Origin: Cyrtodaria siliqua
Taxonomy: Eukaryota; Mollusca; Bivalvia; Adapedonta; Hiatellidae
Direction: 5' to 3'
Length of the DNA: 64,000 nt
NCBI GenBank assembly: GCA_037043455.1
Contig: JAWPHD010001146.1
Location: 124,001-188,000, forward strand
Part shown: positions 37,901-48,515 of the stretch, in pieces
Layout of the letters: each line of letters starts with the position of its first letter
Numbering within the stretch: the first letter of the stretch is position 1
Translations under genes and position numbers: made by a program
Notes under the pieces: generated by a model
The model's input: the letters and a program-made list of their open reading frames with translations, nothing else
Databases searched by the model: none
Told to the model about the DNA's origin: nothing

Positions 37901-39362
37901 ATCCCTTATAGGTCTAATTACACTAAATCAACAGGATGTGCTCGCCTGGTGCAGTCGAAAGTAGTTCTGTATTAAAGAGTGCTAATCTTTTTTTCTTTAA
38001 AAACTTTTTTTAGTGCAGTTTCCTGTTATTTTTTGGCTGTAACTGTATTCTGGACATGTTGTTGATATTTGAAAATGCAGCTCATCATGTTTTTGACAGA
38101 TTTTGATATAAATTTGAGAAGTGAAAGTAGACAGGGTATGAAATTGCAAGGGGTAAAAATAGTGTTGACCTTTGACCCGGTGTTAGTAAACAACTGAAGA
38201 AATGTTTCTTAGAAGGTATTAAACCCCCTATTTCCTTGTTGATGTTTAATAGCAGACATGTTTATTTGCATGATAAAGTAAGTTTCCCAGAATTCTAACG
38301 AGGTTTGAGTTTTTAACAGATTGTCAAAATTCTAACTTTACTATGGAAGGGCAATGGAGACTCATTTACGCTATTATAACCTATAAGGAGAAATCATGTA
38401 TTTTTCAGAATTGCATAAAAAATGATTTTCTATGCATTTATTTTGTTTGAATAGGTGAGTTGAACTCAGAAACAGAGAAAAAATATCATTTTCAGACTTT
38501 TAGACTATTTTAGAGTGTTTTTGGCAACTTTTCCTCAAATTTTCTGATTTTCTCTAAAAATGTGATATTTTTTATTTTTTTTGGAATTTTTGTGAAAGAT
38601 ATATAGCAAAATGTGTGGTATACATACTCAAGGATGCAAAACAAAGCCACCAGAGGTGATTTGATGAAAAAAATGTTGAACGGTTGCTGAGATATTGCTT
38701 TTTTTATTATTTCTTAATTTCGCGACAAAATTGACTCGATTTAGTGCATGGTCAAGCGCAGGTAAATCGCAATAATTTCAAGATGAAGTCATTCGGCATT
38801 GCGAAACAAGTCAAAATGTTGTTTTATTAAGTTGTTGAGTTGAATCGACCAGTTTAATTAAAAAACATGACGCAAAATAATCCCTTATAGGTCTAATTAC
38901 ACTAAATCAACAGGATGTGCTCGCCTGGTGCAGTCGAAAGTAGTTCTGTATTAAAGAGTGCTAATCTTTTTTTCTTTAAAAACTTTTTTTAGTGCAGTTT
39001 CCTGTTATTTTTTGGCTGTAACTGTATTCTGGACATGTTGTTGATATTTGAAAATGCAGCTCATCATGTTTTTGACAGATTTTGATATAAATTTGAGAAG
39101 TGAAAGTAGACAGGGTATGAAATTGCAAGGGGTAAAAATAGTGTTGACCTTTGACCCGGTGTTAGTAAACAACTGAAGAAATGTTTCTTAGAAGGTATTA
39201 AACCCCCTATTTCCTTGTTGATGTTTAATAGCAGACATGTTTATTTGCATGATAAAGTAAGTTTCCCAGAATTCTAACGAGGTTTGAGTTTTTAACAGAT
39301 TGTCAAAATTCTAACTTTACTATGGAAGGGCAATGGAGACTCATTTACGCTATTATAACCTA
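34976..39362 (+). repeat. 979-bp satellite, 4.5 near-identical tandem copies
   Basis: Units begin GGTCTAATTACACTAAATCA at 34976, 35955, 36934, 37911 and 38890, giving periods of 979, 979, 977 and 979 bp. The last copy stops after about 473 bp at TATAACCTA. Units differ by only a handful of single-base changes or homopolymer slips, so amplification or homogenisation is recent. AT-rich, with no long ORF on either strand. It is inserted in, and flanked on both sides by, the 28-bp minisatellite. Confidence 0.97.
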
Positions 39363-40312
39363 CAGTTTAACTGTTTATATGTACACCGTACAGTTTAACT
39401 GTTTATAAGTGCACCTTACAGTTTAACTGTTTATATGTACACCGTACAGTTTAACTGTTTATATGTACACCTTACACCGTACAGTTTACCGTACAATTTA
39501 ACTGTTTATATGTACACCTTACACCGTACAGTTTAACTGTTTATATGTATACCGTACAGTTTAACTGTTTATATGTACACTTTACACCGTACAGTTTAAC
39601 TGTTTATATGTACACCGTACAGTTTAACTGTTTATATGTACACCTTACACCGTACAGTTTACCGTACAGTTTAACTGTTTATATGTACACCTTACACCGT
39701 ACAGTTTAACTGTTTATATGTATACCGTACAGCTTAACTGTTTATATGTACATCTTACACCGTACAGTTTAACTGTTTATATGTACACCTTACACCGTAC
39801 AGTTTAACTGTTTATATGTACACCTTACACCGTACAGTTTAACTGTTTATATGTGCATCTAACAGTTTAATTATTTATATGTACACCTTACAGTTGAACT
39901 GTTTATATGTGCATCTAACAGTTTAACTATTTATATGTACACCGTACAGTTTAACTATTTATACGTACACCGTACAGTTATATGTGGATCTTATAGTGTA
40001 ACTATGTATATGTACACCATACAGTTTAAATATTTATATGTACACCGTACATTTTAACAATTTATATGTGCATCTAACAGTTCAATTATTTATATGTACA
40101 TCGTACAGTTTAATTATTTATATGGGCACCTTACAGTTTAACTATTTGTATTTGCACCTTACAGTTTAACTATTTGTATGTACACCTTACAGTTTAACTA
40201 TTTGTATGTACACCTTACAGTTAACTTTTTATATGGGCACCTTACAGTTTAACTATTTGTATGTACACCTTACAGTTAACTTTTTATATGGGCACCATAT
40301 AATTGCGATCAA
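39361..40312 (+). repeat. 28-bp minisatellite, right part
   Basis: More than 30 further copies of the CAGTTTAACTGTTTATATGT unit, often with an extra CTTACAC insertion. Units become more divergent toward 40312 (ATTTGTATGTACACCTTACA). Confidence 0.95.
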
Positions 40313-40752
40313 ATGAACTATTCATCGTAATATTTCACCTACAACATGTTTCAATTTACAATGTTAAGTACACGATTTTCATGTGTATCACGTGTGTATT
40401 GGAGGCGCATGGTATATACAAAGAAAATCCCTTTTCTTTACAATGTACTTTAAAATTTGTATGATTTAATAAAATGGAATATGGATCTCGCTGGATAAAT
40501 GGACTAAATTCTATGGACCAATTTATTTGACATAAAAATGAAAACGACTTTAGTAATATTGCATAAAACCTTTCAGAAAGTTTGCCATATAAATATTCTT
40601 TATGATATTGTGTTCACATTAATAATATTGAATTACTTTCATGCACTATATGGTTGACATTGCTCTTGCCTAAAATATGCATTTGGTTGAACATTTCACT
40701 TGACCATACTCCATCCATTTTGGGTCTTTTTTTTATATAAAGATGGCAGACC
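40313..40752. other. Spacer, nothing recognised
   Basis: AT-rich, no gene or clear repeat. Confidence 0.35.
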
Positions 40753-41000
40753 ACTGGGCCCCGTTTTATTAAACAGCTTACGATAAATCTGATCGTAAAT
40801 CAAAATATAAAATCATCCGTTTTTTTCCACCTAAACATTTAATGTAAACAATTGTGTGTGCACATGGTGCAGAAATATCACATGTATAAGAACATCAAAT
40901 GACATTTCATTTATTTTTAAAGTGTAATTCATATTTAAGCATTTAAGAAATTGACTTCTGATCAAATGTGTCGTAAGTTGTTTCATAAACAGGGCCCAGT
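40753..41000. mobile_element. MITE with terminal inverted repeats ACTGGGCCC
   Basis: Left ACTGGGCCCCGTTTTATTAA followed by ACAGCTTACGA is inverted at the right as TCGTAAGTTGTTTCATAAAC followed by AGGGCCCAGT. The element is 248 bp without an ORF. Confidence 0.8.
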
Positions 41001-41222
41001 AGTCCTTCAATTCAACGTGCCGATTTCACCAGTCTTAGACTTTCTATGCCCATTTTTCGATGTTAATGGAGGCTTGAATGTACATTTCTTTGCCGCCGTG
41101 TAATCCTTTTGTTTTGGTGTGCCTTGAAACTCCAATAGTATTTTAAATAATACGCACTAAAGCGATGTATACTTGTATGAGGATGCGAAAGAAAACTAAG
41201 ATATATATTGATATAATAATAA

Positions 41223-41228
41223 TTTATT
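41223..41228 (-). promoter_or_regulatory. Polyadenylation signal of gene copy C
   Basis: AATAAA on the minus strand lies 118 bp past the stop codon of copy C, in a 3' UTR resembling that of copy B (GTTGT, then GCACGT). Confidence 0.65.
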
Positions 41229-41345
41229 TCAAATAAATAACAGCTAAATAACAACTGCACAACGAATACGTGCACGTGAAAAATGTTGTAAACATTGGAA
41301 ACACGTAGCACATGTTTGTCGTGCCCAACTATTTTCCTCTTTCAT

Positions 41346-44300
41346 TTACTTGCCTCCAGTTCTGAAAATAAATGAAAGTGTATTTTATAAAGGGATGTAA
41401 TATGTATTTGGGTATTTAATGATCCGGAAGCATCGTACAATGCCTCGTAGTAGAAATTCAAGAACTGGGTGTGCAAATATGCAAACAGGGTGTGCAAAAT
41501 AATTTGTTTAACACGTGTTACGCGCCAATTCGCTATAAGTGGGTGTCTCTGGGGTAATTTATTTTCACAGATAAAGGCGAAAAAGATGCATTTTTATATC
41601 ATCTTTCTTCTATAAATGTATACAAAACATAACATTATTGAGAAAGTAAGAGTTTGGAAGCGTTGTTAAGCAAAAAAAAAAGAAAAAAAAAGTTTTACCC
41701 CACCCACTCTTCCAAATATTGGCCGCGATTTTTCAAAAACGGCCGTGCAAAAGACGGCTGCACGGTTGGATGGCTAATACACTGTAGTAGAGTGTAACGC
41801 CACCTATCGGACATTTTTGGCACACTCTGCAATATTACCTTTAATATACATGCTTAAAGGGACTAGAAGTGATATGGAAGTATGATTGGTTTCAATACAA
41901 ATAAGTGTACAACATGTACTTCAGTTTCATATGAACTGTACACATGCATTGACATATGAACTGTACACATGCATTGACATATGAACTGTACACATGCATT
42001 GACATATGAACTGTACACATGCATTGACATATGAACTGTACACATGCATTGACATATGAACTGTACACATGCATTGACATATGAACTGTACACATGCATT
42101 GACATATGAACTGTACACATGCATTGACATATGAACTGTACACATGCATTGACACATGAACTGTACACATGCATTGACATATGAACTGTACACATGCATT
42201 GACATATGAACTGTACACATGCATTGAATTGAGCCGCGTGTTACCTACAGTTAAATTATTGTTTATGAAAATGTTTAGTCTGGAAACCGCGACAATTCGG
42301 CTGTTTTTTTTTATTGTTTAATCATAAATATTGTTTCACATTTGGTTCATATGGTTATTAATTGTACTGTAATATAATTGAATGAACGTGTATTACTATC
42401 AATAAACAGGAATTTATTAGAGCCTCGAAGCATCCTATCATTAGTATTAATGACTTATATGTAACAAAATCTAGCGGAGTCGTCGAGTTTTCAAGACCAA
42501 ACTGTTTTATTAACAATAATTAAATCTGACGGCTTATTGAAACACAGTATGACGGCTTACACATCCATACATCTATGAGATTGGTTTCAGTCCCTGTAAA
42601 GATGTCCCATCTATTGTAAACCCCCATCTATCACATTAAGATTACATACAGTAAATTCCAAAGGGTTTCATTTATGCGGGATTGGGTAAAGTTAAAACAT
42701 GCATGCACTACACACAGTACAACACAGTTAACACTGATAATTCCAACCCTTCCTTTAAAAATGAGTTTTGAATTTGAGAAATTTACAATAAGATACTCCA
42801 CGAATAGTTCTTGATGCGTAAACCTTTTGAAAACGACGTTACGTCTTTCATCCAATGAAATAACCTAAATATATGTGCTAACGTGGTACACATTTATTCT
42901 CTGATAATAATTAGAATATTGGGATAACGAGCATTTATTTCAAGGTGCCAATTACATTACGTGTTCCTGTCTTAATTCAATTAAACGATGTAACGGATAA
43001 TTTTAGAATAAAACACGTTTAAAAACGTTTTTTACTGACAAATGCGATAGCATGTTTAAAATTACCTATTAAATGTTGTAATATTAAATGTTGTAATGTT
43101 ACTATATATGCAAACGTTTTAAGTCAAAATTAAGGTTTTATTTCATACCCCAGCCAACCCCGTTTTCGCTTCTTGGAGAAGGGGTTGGATGAGGTATGAA
43201 AGATAATACTCGGACTACGTAATGTAAAAACAAGACACAGGATTTGTTGTAGACGTTAAATAGATCGTAAACACTATTAAGTGTTCATAATAAATATAAT
43301 TTTCATTTAGACAAACTGAATACTTACGGGGCGGAGAAGTTTCCGTAGATGATGGTGGTTGATCCGGTACCTGTGGATCCGCCGCCCAAGCCTCCCAAGC
43401 TGCCGCCGAACAGCAGGGGCAACAAGAACAACAAGGCGAGAAGGCCCAACACTGAAATGGAAACAAAAATGTAAATATAAGAACTTTATTCCAAATTAGG
43501 CAATCCATCTGTTCTCATACCAGCTTTACTTTATGGCTATAGGTGCTGCTTAATAATTCTGTTTTAATCGACATTCTTTTACAAGCGTTCTTTTCTTAAA
43601 ATACCATTTTTTATGTCGGCAAATATTTCTAAATCGAGTGATTTCTGTTATTCTTATCTGACACAAAATATTTTTTCTTGTGTCTTGACTATTGTCACAT
43701 TTCATGTTTTATATAGTGGTGGAGAAATCTCGCTTTTTATTCAATGATGTTACAAATCTATAGTTAAACTAAAATTAATACAATATATTCAATTGTCATT
43801 GTTGTTTTTATTCGTTTGAATTGCATTTAACTGATTGAGACACGCAACGGTTAGTTTGTTTGTTTCAATAATAACTGTCCTTACTAGAAGGCAAATGCAG
43901 TCTAAAGTAATGTTTTGGAGACTATGACAATATGAGCAGGCAAATTAAGAAAAGCAACGACAATGTACAAACAACAGGTCATTCATAATTAAAAACAATA
44001 ATAGACTGTTGATGAATAGATGTTTATGTGAGAAGAAAAAAAGCAATGTATAGAGTATATTCCAGGGTTTGTTTCAGATTAACAAATTTGTAACGAACAT
44101 GACGAAGTTGAATATGTTTTCTCGTACCTCATTGTATCATGTGTTGTATTTATTTGAATGTGAGGTTAACAACCTTAACGTACTCTTCATCTTGACGACG
44201 GTGTACGTCTACTAGAAAGCATATGAAATTTAAACCAGAGACAACTTGGCGCAATTATTGCTATATAACTGTAAGAAACCTGAGCGCCGTATTATCATAT

Positions 44301-44725
44301 ATCCATTAGTATTTTTCTCTACAACGTATTGCTATAACCTTCTATATGAAACACACATACTCAATAGCCGCCAAATTGGTCTAGGTATATATAGATATAT
44401 AACTATACCACTTACAGTCACCGCCGAGATCACCCCCGGACTGTACAACACTGTACCCCCCGTATCACAGAGAGACTAGTAATGTCTACAGCGTATTACT
44501 ATAACCTGTTATAGGAAACACACATGACCTTGTACACATTCTATAGCCGACAAACTGCTCAAGGTATATATTTATGTTCTACTTACAGCCACCCCCGAGT
44601 CCACCGCCGAGTCCACCCCCGGACTGTACACCACCGTACCCCCCGTACCCGTATGGGGCATAGTTGGCCATAGCCATGGCGATCACGCAGGCAATAGCGA
44701 CAGCGGCGACGGCGAAGGTCTTCAT
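41346..44725 (-). CDS. Gly/Tyr-rich secreted or membrane peptide, copy C (4 exons)
   Basis: On the minus strand, coding exons are 44725-44587, 43451-43328 and 41361-41346 (stop at 41348-41346). Noncoding exon 1 ends at 45476. GTAAGT donors are at 45475, 44586 and 43327; CAG acceptors are at 44740-44738, 43454-43452 and 41364-41362. The 92-residue product is the same as that of copy B as far as I can read (Ala5, Thr78). It has a signal peptide, Gly/Tyr-rich stretch, Leu-rich segment, NFS sequon and PTGGK end. Intron 1 holds a TTAA-flanked MITE, intron 2 a broken exon-2 duplicate, and intron 3 a 25-bp minisatellite and an M1 MITE. Function unknown. Confidence 0.85.
41930..42226 (+). repeat. 25-bp minisatellite in intron 3 of copy C
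   Basis: About 12 nearly perfect copies of CATATGAACTGTACACATGC followed by ATTGA. The period is 1 mod 3 and its minus strand lacks stops, so three overlapping minus-strand ORFs (41863-42224) of a 25-residue repeat appear. I treat them as artefacts. Confidence 0.95.
42227..42954. other. Intron 3 of copy C, unassigned part
   Basis: The first 60 bp continue a segment also present at about 46085-46150. The rest is AT-rich with nothing recognised. Confidence 0.4.
42955..43224 (+). mobile_element. MITE family M1, copy 3
   Basis: Ends CATTACGTGTTCC and GGACTACGTAATG with the internal CCAGCCAACCCCGTTTTCGC hairpin match the copies at 3814, 25793 and 58039. It lies in intron 3 of gene copy C, about 100 bp from exon 3. 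Confidence 0.85.
44310..44466 (-). pseudogene. Truncated duplicate of exon 2 and its donor
   Basis: On the minus strand, 44465-44416 encodes GGYSVVQSGGDLGG, a degraded match to residues 28-46 of the peptide gene. It still ends at an intact GTAAGT donor (44415-44410). The 100 bp beyond (44310-44409) also matches the intron next to the true exon 2 (44490-44586), so exon end and intron were duplicated together. The signal peptide half is missing and no acceptor is evident. Confidence 0.8.
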
Positions 44726-44801
44726 GGTTGATTGATTCTGTAATGAAAATAAATGTATTAGGACAAACATACTTACTTGCAGGCTATATAATACATGTTA
44801 A

Positions 44802-45114
44802 AGGGACACACGGAAACCTTGAAGTTTTTATAAAGCATTAAAATTAGTGTCTAGATTTATTTATCCAGTATTAATTTGACTTTAAACCAGCTTGCATATA
44901 ATTAAATAGATTTAGAGTTTTCAGGTTTCTTCATATTCTACCATAGATTTAAATGTATCATCGGTGCAATATAATCAACAGTAAGTAAATAATACGCAAA
45001 ACAAATTGGTTTATAATATTTTCATAATTAACATTAATGACTGAATAAATGTTATGTAGAAAAAATAACAGGACATCGTGAATTTTTTAAAAATCAAGAT
45101 TACCATGTGTCCCT
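44802..45114. mobile_element. TTAA-flanked MITE in intron 1 of copy C
   Basis: Inverted ends AGGGACACACGG and CCATGTGTCCCT are directly flanked by TTAA on both sides (44798-44801 and 45115-45118). A TTAA target duplication is the piggyBac hallmark, so this is probably a 313-bp piggyBac-type nonautonomous copy. Similar left ends lie at about 78, 18009 and 41854. Confidence 0.75.
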
Positions 45115-45475
45115 TTAATGTATTTTGATTATCCGGACTTTATTTTAAATTCAAGCATGAGCGAAATGATATTTGTTTATGTTTCCCCTTGCTTTACCGT
45201 TTTCATTACAGAGCAGCAATAATCCCACCGAAACACGATCAAATTAAATATATATATATGTAGGTAATGCATCCATTGACATTTTCATTTCCAACATTTT
45301 AATGAAATCAACATATTAACGCCTTAAATTTGATTTAATCAGTAAACAGATTGATGAACTGACTAATTATATGACATGTATTATTAGTAAATACAAGTTA
45401 TAGTATATGTTTTATATCCAAGTTAATTTTAACTCATTTATATAAAAATCTTAACTTATGTTTCTATCTACTTAC

Positions 45476-45655
45476 TGTGTGTTTGACGTTCTAAGATGAG
45501 AGAGAAGTAACGCCATACCTGACAACCGCGGCTTATATACCAGAAAACGTTACGTCCAAACAGCCAACACTTCCGGTTATGCTGTGCCGCGGGCAACGGA
45601 ACATGTCTGTTATGCTTGTCCGATAGTCTGGGGTGGACGATAGACTGGCTACGGG
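45476..45655 (-). promoter_or_regulatory. Promoter and noncoding exon 1 of gene copy C
   Basis: On the minus strand: ETS-like CCGGAAGT at 45576-45569 and TATA box TATATAAG at 45539-45532, followed by CCGCGGTTGTCAGG. The predicted start is near 45509 and exon 1 ends at 45476. The block is conserved with copies A and B. Confidence 0.75.
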
Positions 45656-46219
45656 TAAAACACAGACTGTCACATATCATGATGTTATTTCTTTAAATGG
45701 AAGCTTACCGCTTAAGTTCTTTGTGTATATTGAAGATATTTTTTTTTCCATTTCGATCACCAAGTTAATGGTGGTCCGTTTATTCACCCCGTCATAGGTT
45801 TGTAAGGGTCGGGGTGGGCCATCCCTCTACAAACCTTACAAAAAATACATGTAATATGCGATATTATTTTAACATACATACACAATTACAGAAAAGGAGG
45901 AATATAAGACATGTTTCTATTCACCGAATACTCATAAAATAGCGTTTTTTTACATAAAAGTTCAGTAATACTGAGTATTTAAAGCCTCGGGAAACTGAGG
46001 CGATCTGGGAGGGTGATTGGCGTCAAACACACATACAAATTGAAAACCTACCTAGTATGCTTCAGTTTCTTTTGAAATGAGCATATGCGTCAAATTAAGC
46101 CCCATACTACCTTTGGTTATATTTATATTTATTGTTTATGAAAATGTTACTTTGTTTTTGTTGCTAAATCATACATATTAGTTTATATATAAATGCATCA
46201 ATACAAATAATTATACCCA
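45656..46219. other. Upstream flank of gene copy C
   Basis: About 46060-46150 (GCTTCAGTTTCTTTTGAAAT through TTATTGTTTATGAAAATGTT) is paralogous to the sequence surrounding the 25-bp minisatellite at 41915-42275 but has only one unit. A short GTTTGTAAGG/CCTTAC inverted pair is near 45798-45842. Confidence 0.5.
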
Positions 46220-47540
46220 ATTTACAAAGAGCAAAATACACAAGTCGACGTGATAGGCCTCGTATACATAATACGAGAGAGCTCTCCGTAAATACCAGCA
46301 TTGCTTGTGGAAGTTTAACACCTAAATAATTTTACAAAATTTTAACTGTATTCTCTCAATATCTTTTGATTTTGTAATCCCCCATATTTCACTTCCATAA
46401 TTTAATATTGATGCCACAAAAGCATCGAAAAGCTGAAGAGATAATTTTGGTTTCAATTCATATTTTCGTATATTAACCAAGAGTACGAGGGTGCTTCAAA
46501 AAGTTCTGTCACTAGGTATATATCCTTTGAACTGGATATTACACTGAGATAAAGTAGTGTATTTATAGTACCTACTGGGTCGATGTCTTAAATTCCGCAA
46601 CAAAATGAAACATTTCCGGTTATTTATACCCTGAATTACCTCCCCCTACCACACCTTTTGGATACAGGCATCTCTGAAAATGTCCTTGTTACAAAACGTT
46701 GCAAAAATTATTTGAATAATTATATGCTTTTAAATTTTCTTGTATGTCATCTGTTGTTATTCGCCCATAATCCATGAAAATGATTTTCGAGAATTCGAAA
46801 AGGTCTTGCTGCAAACCAGATATGAGTGAATGCATATGCCTTAATTTTAGCAGAAATAACACTGATTTTCTTCATTTTGTTTACGGAAATGTTATAATAT
46901 CTTTTAAATGTCGCAATTATTCTCATAGTATTAATATGTTTTCATATTTTTTTAACAAATCCTAGTCCTTCAGTGTTTAAATTTCATATTCAACACATTA
47001 TTGTAGAATTTTGTACAATGTTTAGTGAAAATATTGATCATCCATAAACGCTATTTCAGAAGACTGCCCTTCCATTGAATGTCCATTTATTATTAAATTA
47101 ATTTTACACGTTAGGTTAAAATGTTAATTTCTAAGACAATGCCCCATTCATCTACCATGCTTAAATTCTGAATCTTGTAATGCACAGATATAACTGGTAA
47201 TGTACGAGACATTTCAAAGGTCTTCGACAAGTACTTAAAGAGAAACAGGCATTTAAAAAAGTAACAATTAACATACCTGAAAACAACTCAGGACGAAAAT
47301 GCCTCAGTATGTGTAAGTGATGTGTATTAAATGTTCTATAACTTTCGTCACACAAAAGATACAACATTCATTTTACCATCAATGTAATGGTATTGACACC
47401 ATCTTTCATTTGGTACCACACATCAACACAATGAGCGCATAATTGTTAAAACGCGATAGTGACAGAACTTATTGAATGACCCTCGTATATTCATTGCTTT
47501 TAAGGCTTTTCCACAAAGTCATTGTTGGTTGAGGATAACA
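46220..47540 (-). mobile_element. LINE fragment split by a mariner-type insertion
   Basis: On the minus strand, 46480-46310 reads as RT C-terminal sequence with KPKLSLQLFDAFVASILNYG and SEIWGITKSKDIERIQLKFC. A shifted frame near 46300-46240 gives NAGIYGELSRIMYTR. Past the insertion, 47535-47488 reads TMTLWKSLKSNE, joining to LLVNIRKYELK. These match the LFDLFVGSALGYAAEIWGFS part of the LINE at 20846-25500. Only this C-terminal piece remains. Confidence 0.8.
46486..47485. mobile_element. Mariner-type nonautonomous element, 1,000 bp
   Basis: Ends CGAGGGTGCTTCAAAAAGTT and AACTTATTGAATGACCCTCG are inverted repeats (about 29 bp, extending to CTGTCACTA), directly flanked by TA on both sides (46484-46485, 47486-47487). 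The end sequence is typical of mariner elements as I remember them. I could not find a transposase DD34D frame, so the interior is either replaced or decayed. It sits inside LINE RT sequence. Confidence 0.85.
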
Positions 47541-47860
47541 ATCATGTTACAGTTTAGACAATTGAAACGTTACCATAGCAACACTTGTAGATCTATAAGC
47601 TCAGTTTGTAAGATGGTTTTGTTTCCTTCGTTTCCAATTTGAACGAATATGGACAATATATTGCCTCAGTAATTCAACATGCAGCTGTTTAAGCAAATCT
47701 TTGCAATGTTTAAGCAATTGTGTATTGCGTTTTTGTTCTTTTTTTATTGTTGTATAATTATGTAATATAGAACATGAGTGACTGTTAAACGGGCAGATAC
47801 TGCTTCATCAATATGATAGAAAAGAGTTGTAACTGGACTCGGCCAATGTACCTTGTTTTG
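47541..47860. other. Spacer, nothing recognised
   Basis: AT-rich. The last 80 bp show weak similarity to the sequence at 31200-31285. Confidence 0.35.
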
Positions 47861-48515
47861 TTGGTAATTGCCGCTGACCCCTGTATCTGCAGTGCGGGGG
47901 TGCGAGTTACATGTTGTTGGTAATTGCCGCTGACCCCTGTATCTGAAGTGCGGGGTGTGAGTTACATGTTGTTGGTAATTGGCGCTGACCCCTGTATCTG
48001 CAGTGCTGGGCAGTGCGGGGGTGCGAGTTACATGTTGTTGGTAATTGCCGCTGACCCCTGTATCTGCAGTGCGGGGCAGTGCGGGAGTGCGAGTTACATG
48101 TTGTTGGTAATTTCCGCTGACCCCTGTATCTGCAGTGCGGGGGTGCGAGTTACATGTTGTTGGTAATTGCCGCTGACCCCTGTATCTGCAGTGCGGGGGT
48201 GCGAGTTACATGTTGTTGGTAATTGCCGCGTTGGTAATTGCCGTTGACCACTGTATCTGCAGTGCGGGGGTGCGAGTTACATGTTGTTGGTAATTGCCGC
48301 TGATCCCTGTATCTGCAGTGCGGGGGTGCGAATTACATATTGTTGGTAATTGCCGCTGACCCCTGTATCTGCAGTGCGGGGTGCGAGTTACATGTTGTTG
48401 GTAATTGCCGCTGACCCCTGTATCTGCGGTGCGGGGGTGCGATTTACATGTTGTTGGTAATTGCCGCTGACCCCTGTATCTGCAGTGTGGGGAAGTGCGG
48501 GGTGCGAGTTACGTG
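47861..48515 (+). repeat. GC-rich minisatellite, unit about 56 bp
   Basis: About 11 copies of TTGTTGGTAATTGCCGCTGA followed by CCCCTGTATCTGCAGTGCGG and a GGTGCGAGTTACATG end. Some copies carry a GGGCAGTGC insertion. The sequences before and after match 31200-31460, where the corresponding place holds a single diverged unit. Confidence 0.92.

Noticed and set aside
34976..39362. Coding or ncRNA gene array in the 979-bp satellite
   Set aside because: No long ORF on either strand, and homopolymer-rich AT sequence. Splice-like motifs (TTTTTTTAG, AGGTGAGT) are expected by chance in such sequence.
5297..40312. A pattern that the main minisatellite periods (13, 16, 25, 28 and 979) are all 1 mod 3
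   Set aside because: Other arrays here have periods of 21, 23, 32 and 56, so this is most likely coincidence.
41863..42224. Three overlapping 97-110-codon minus-strand ORFs
   Set aside because: Same artefact from the 25-bp minisatellite. All three frames give the same 25-residue repeat.
41930..42226. CRISPR-like array
   Set aside because: Repeats are directly adjacent without unique spacers, and the context is a eukaryotic intron.
47924..48166. 80-codon ORF with a repeated LLVI-ADPCICSAGQCG pattern
   Set aside because: It is a translation of the GC-rich minisatellite, and its frame is kept only while units have lengths divisible by three.
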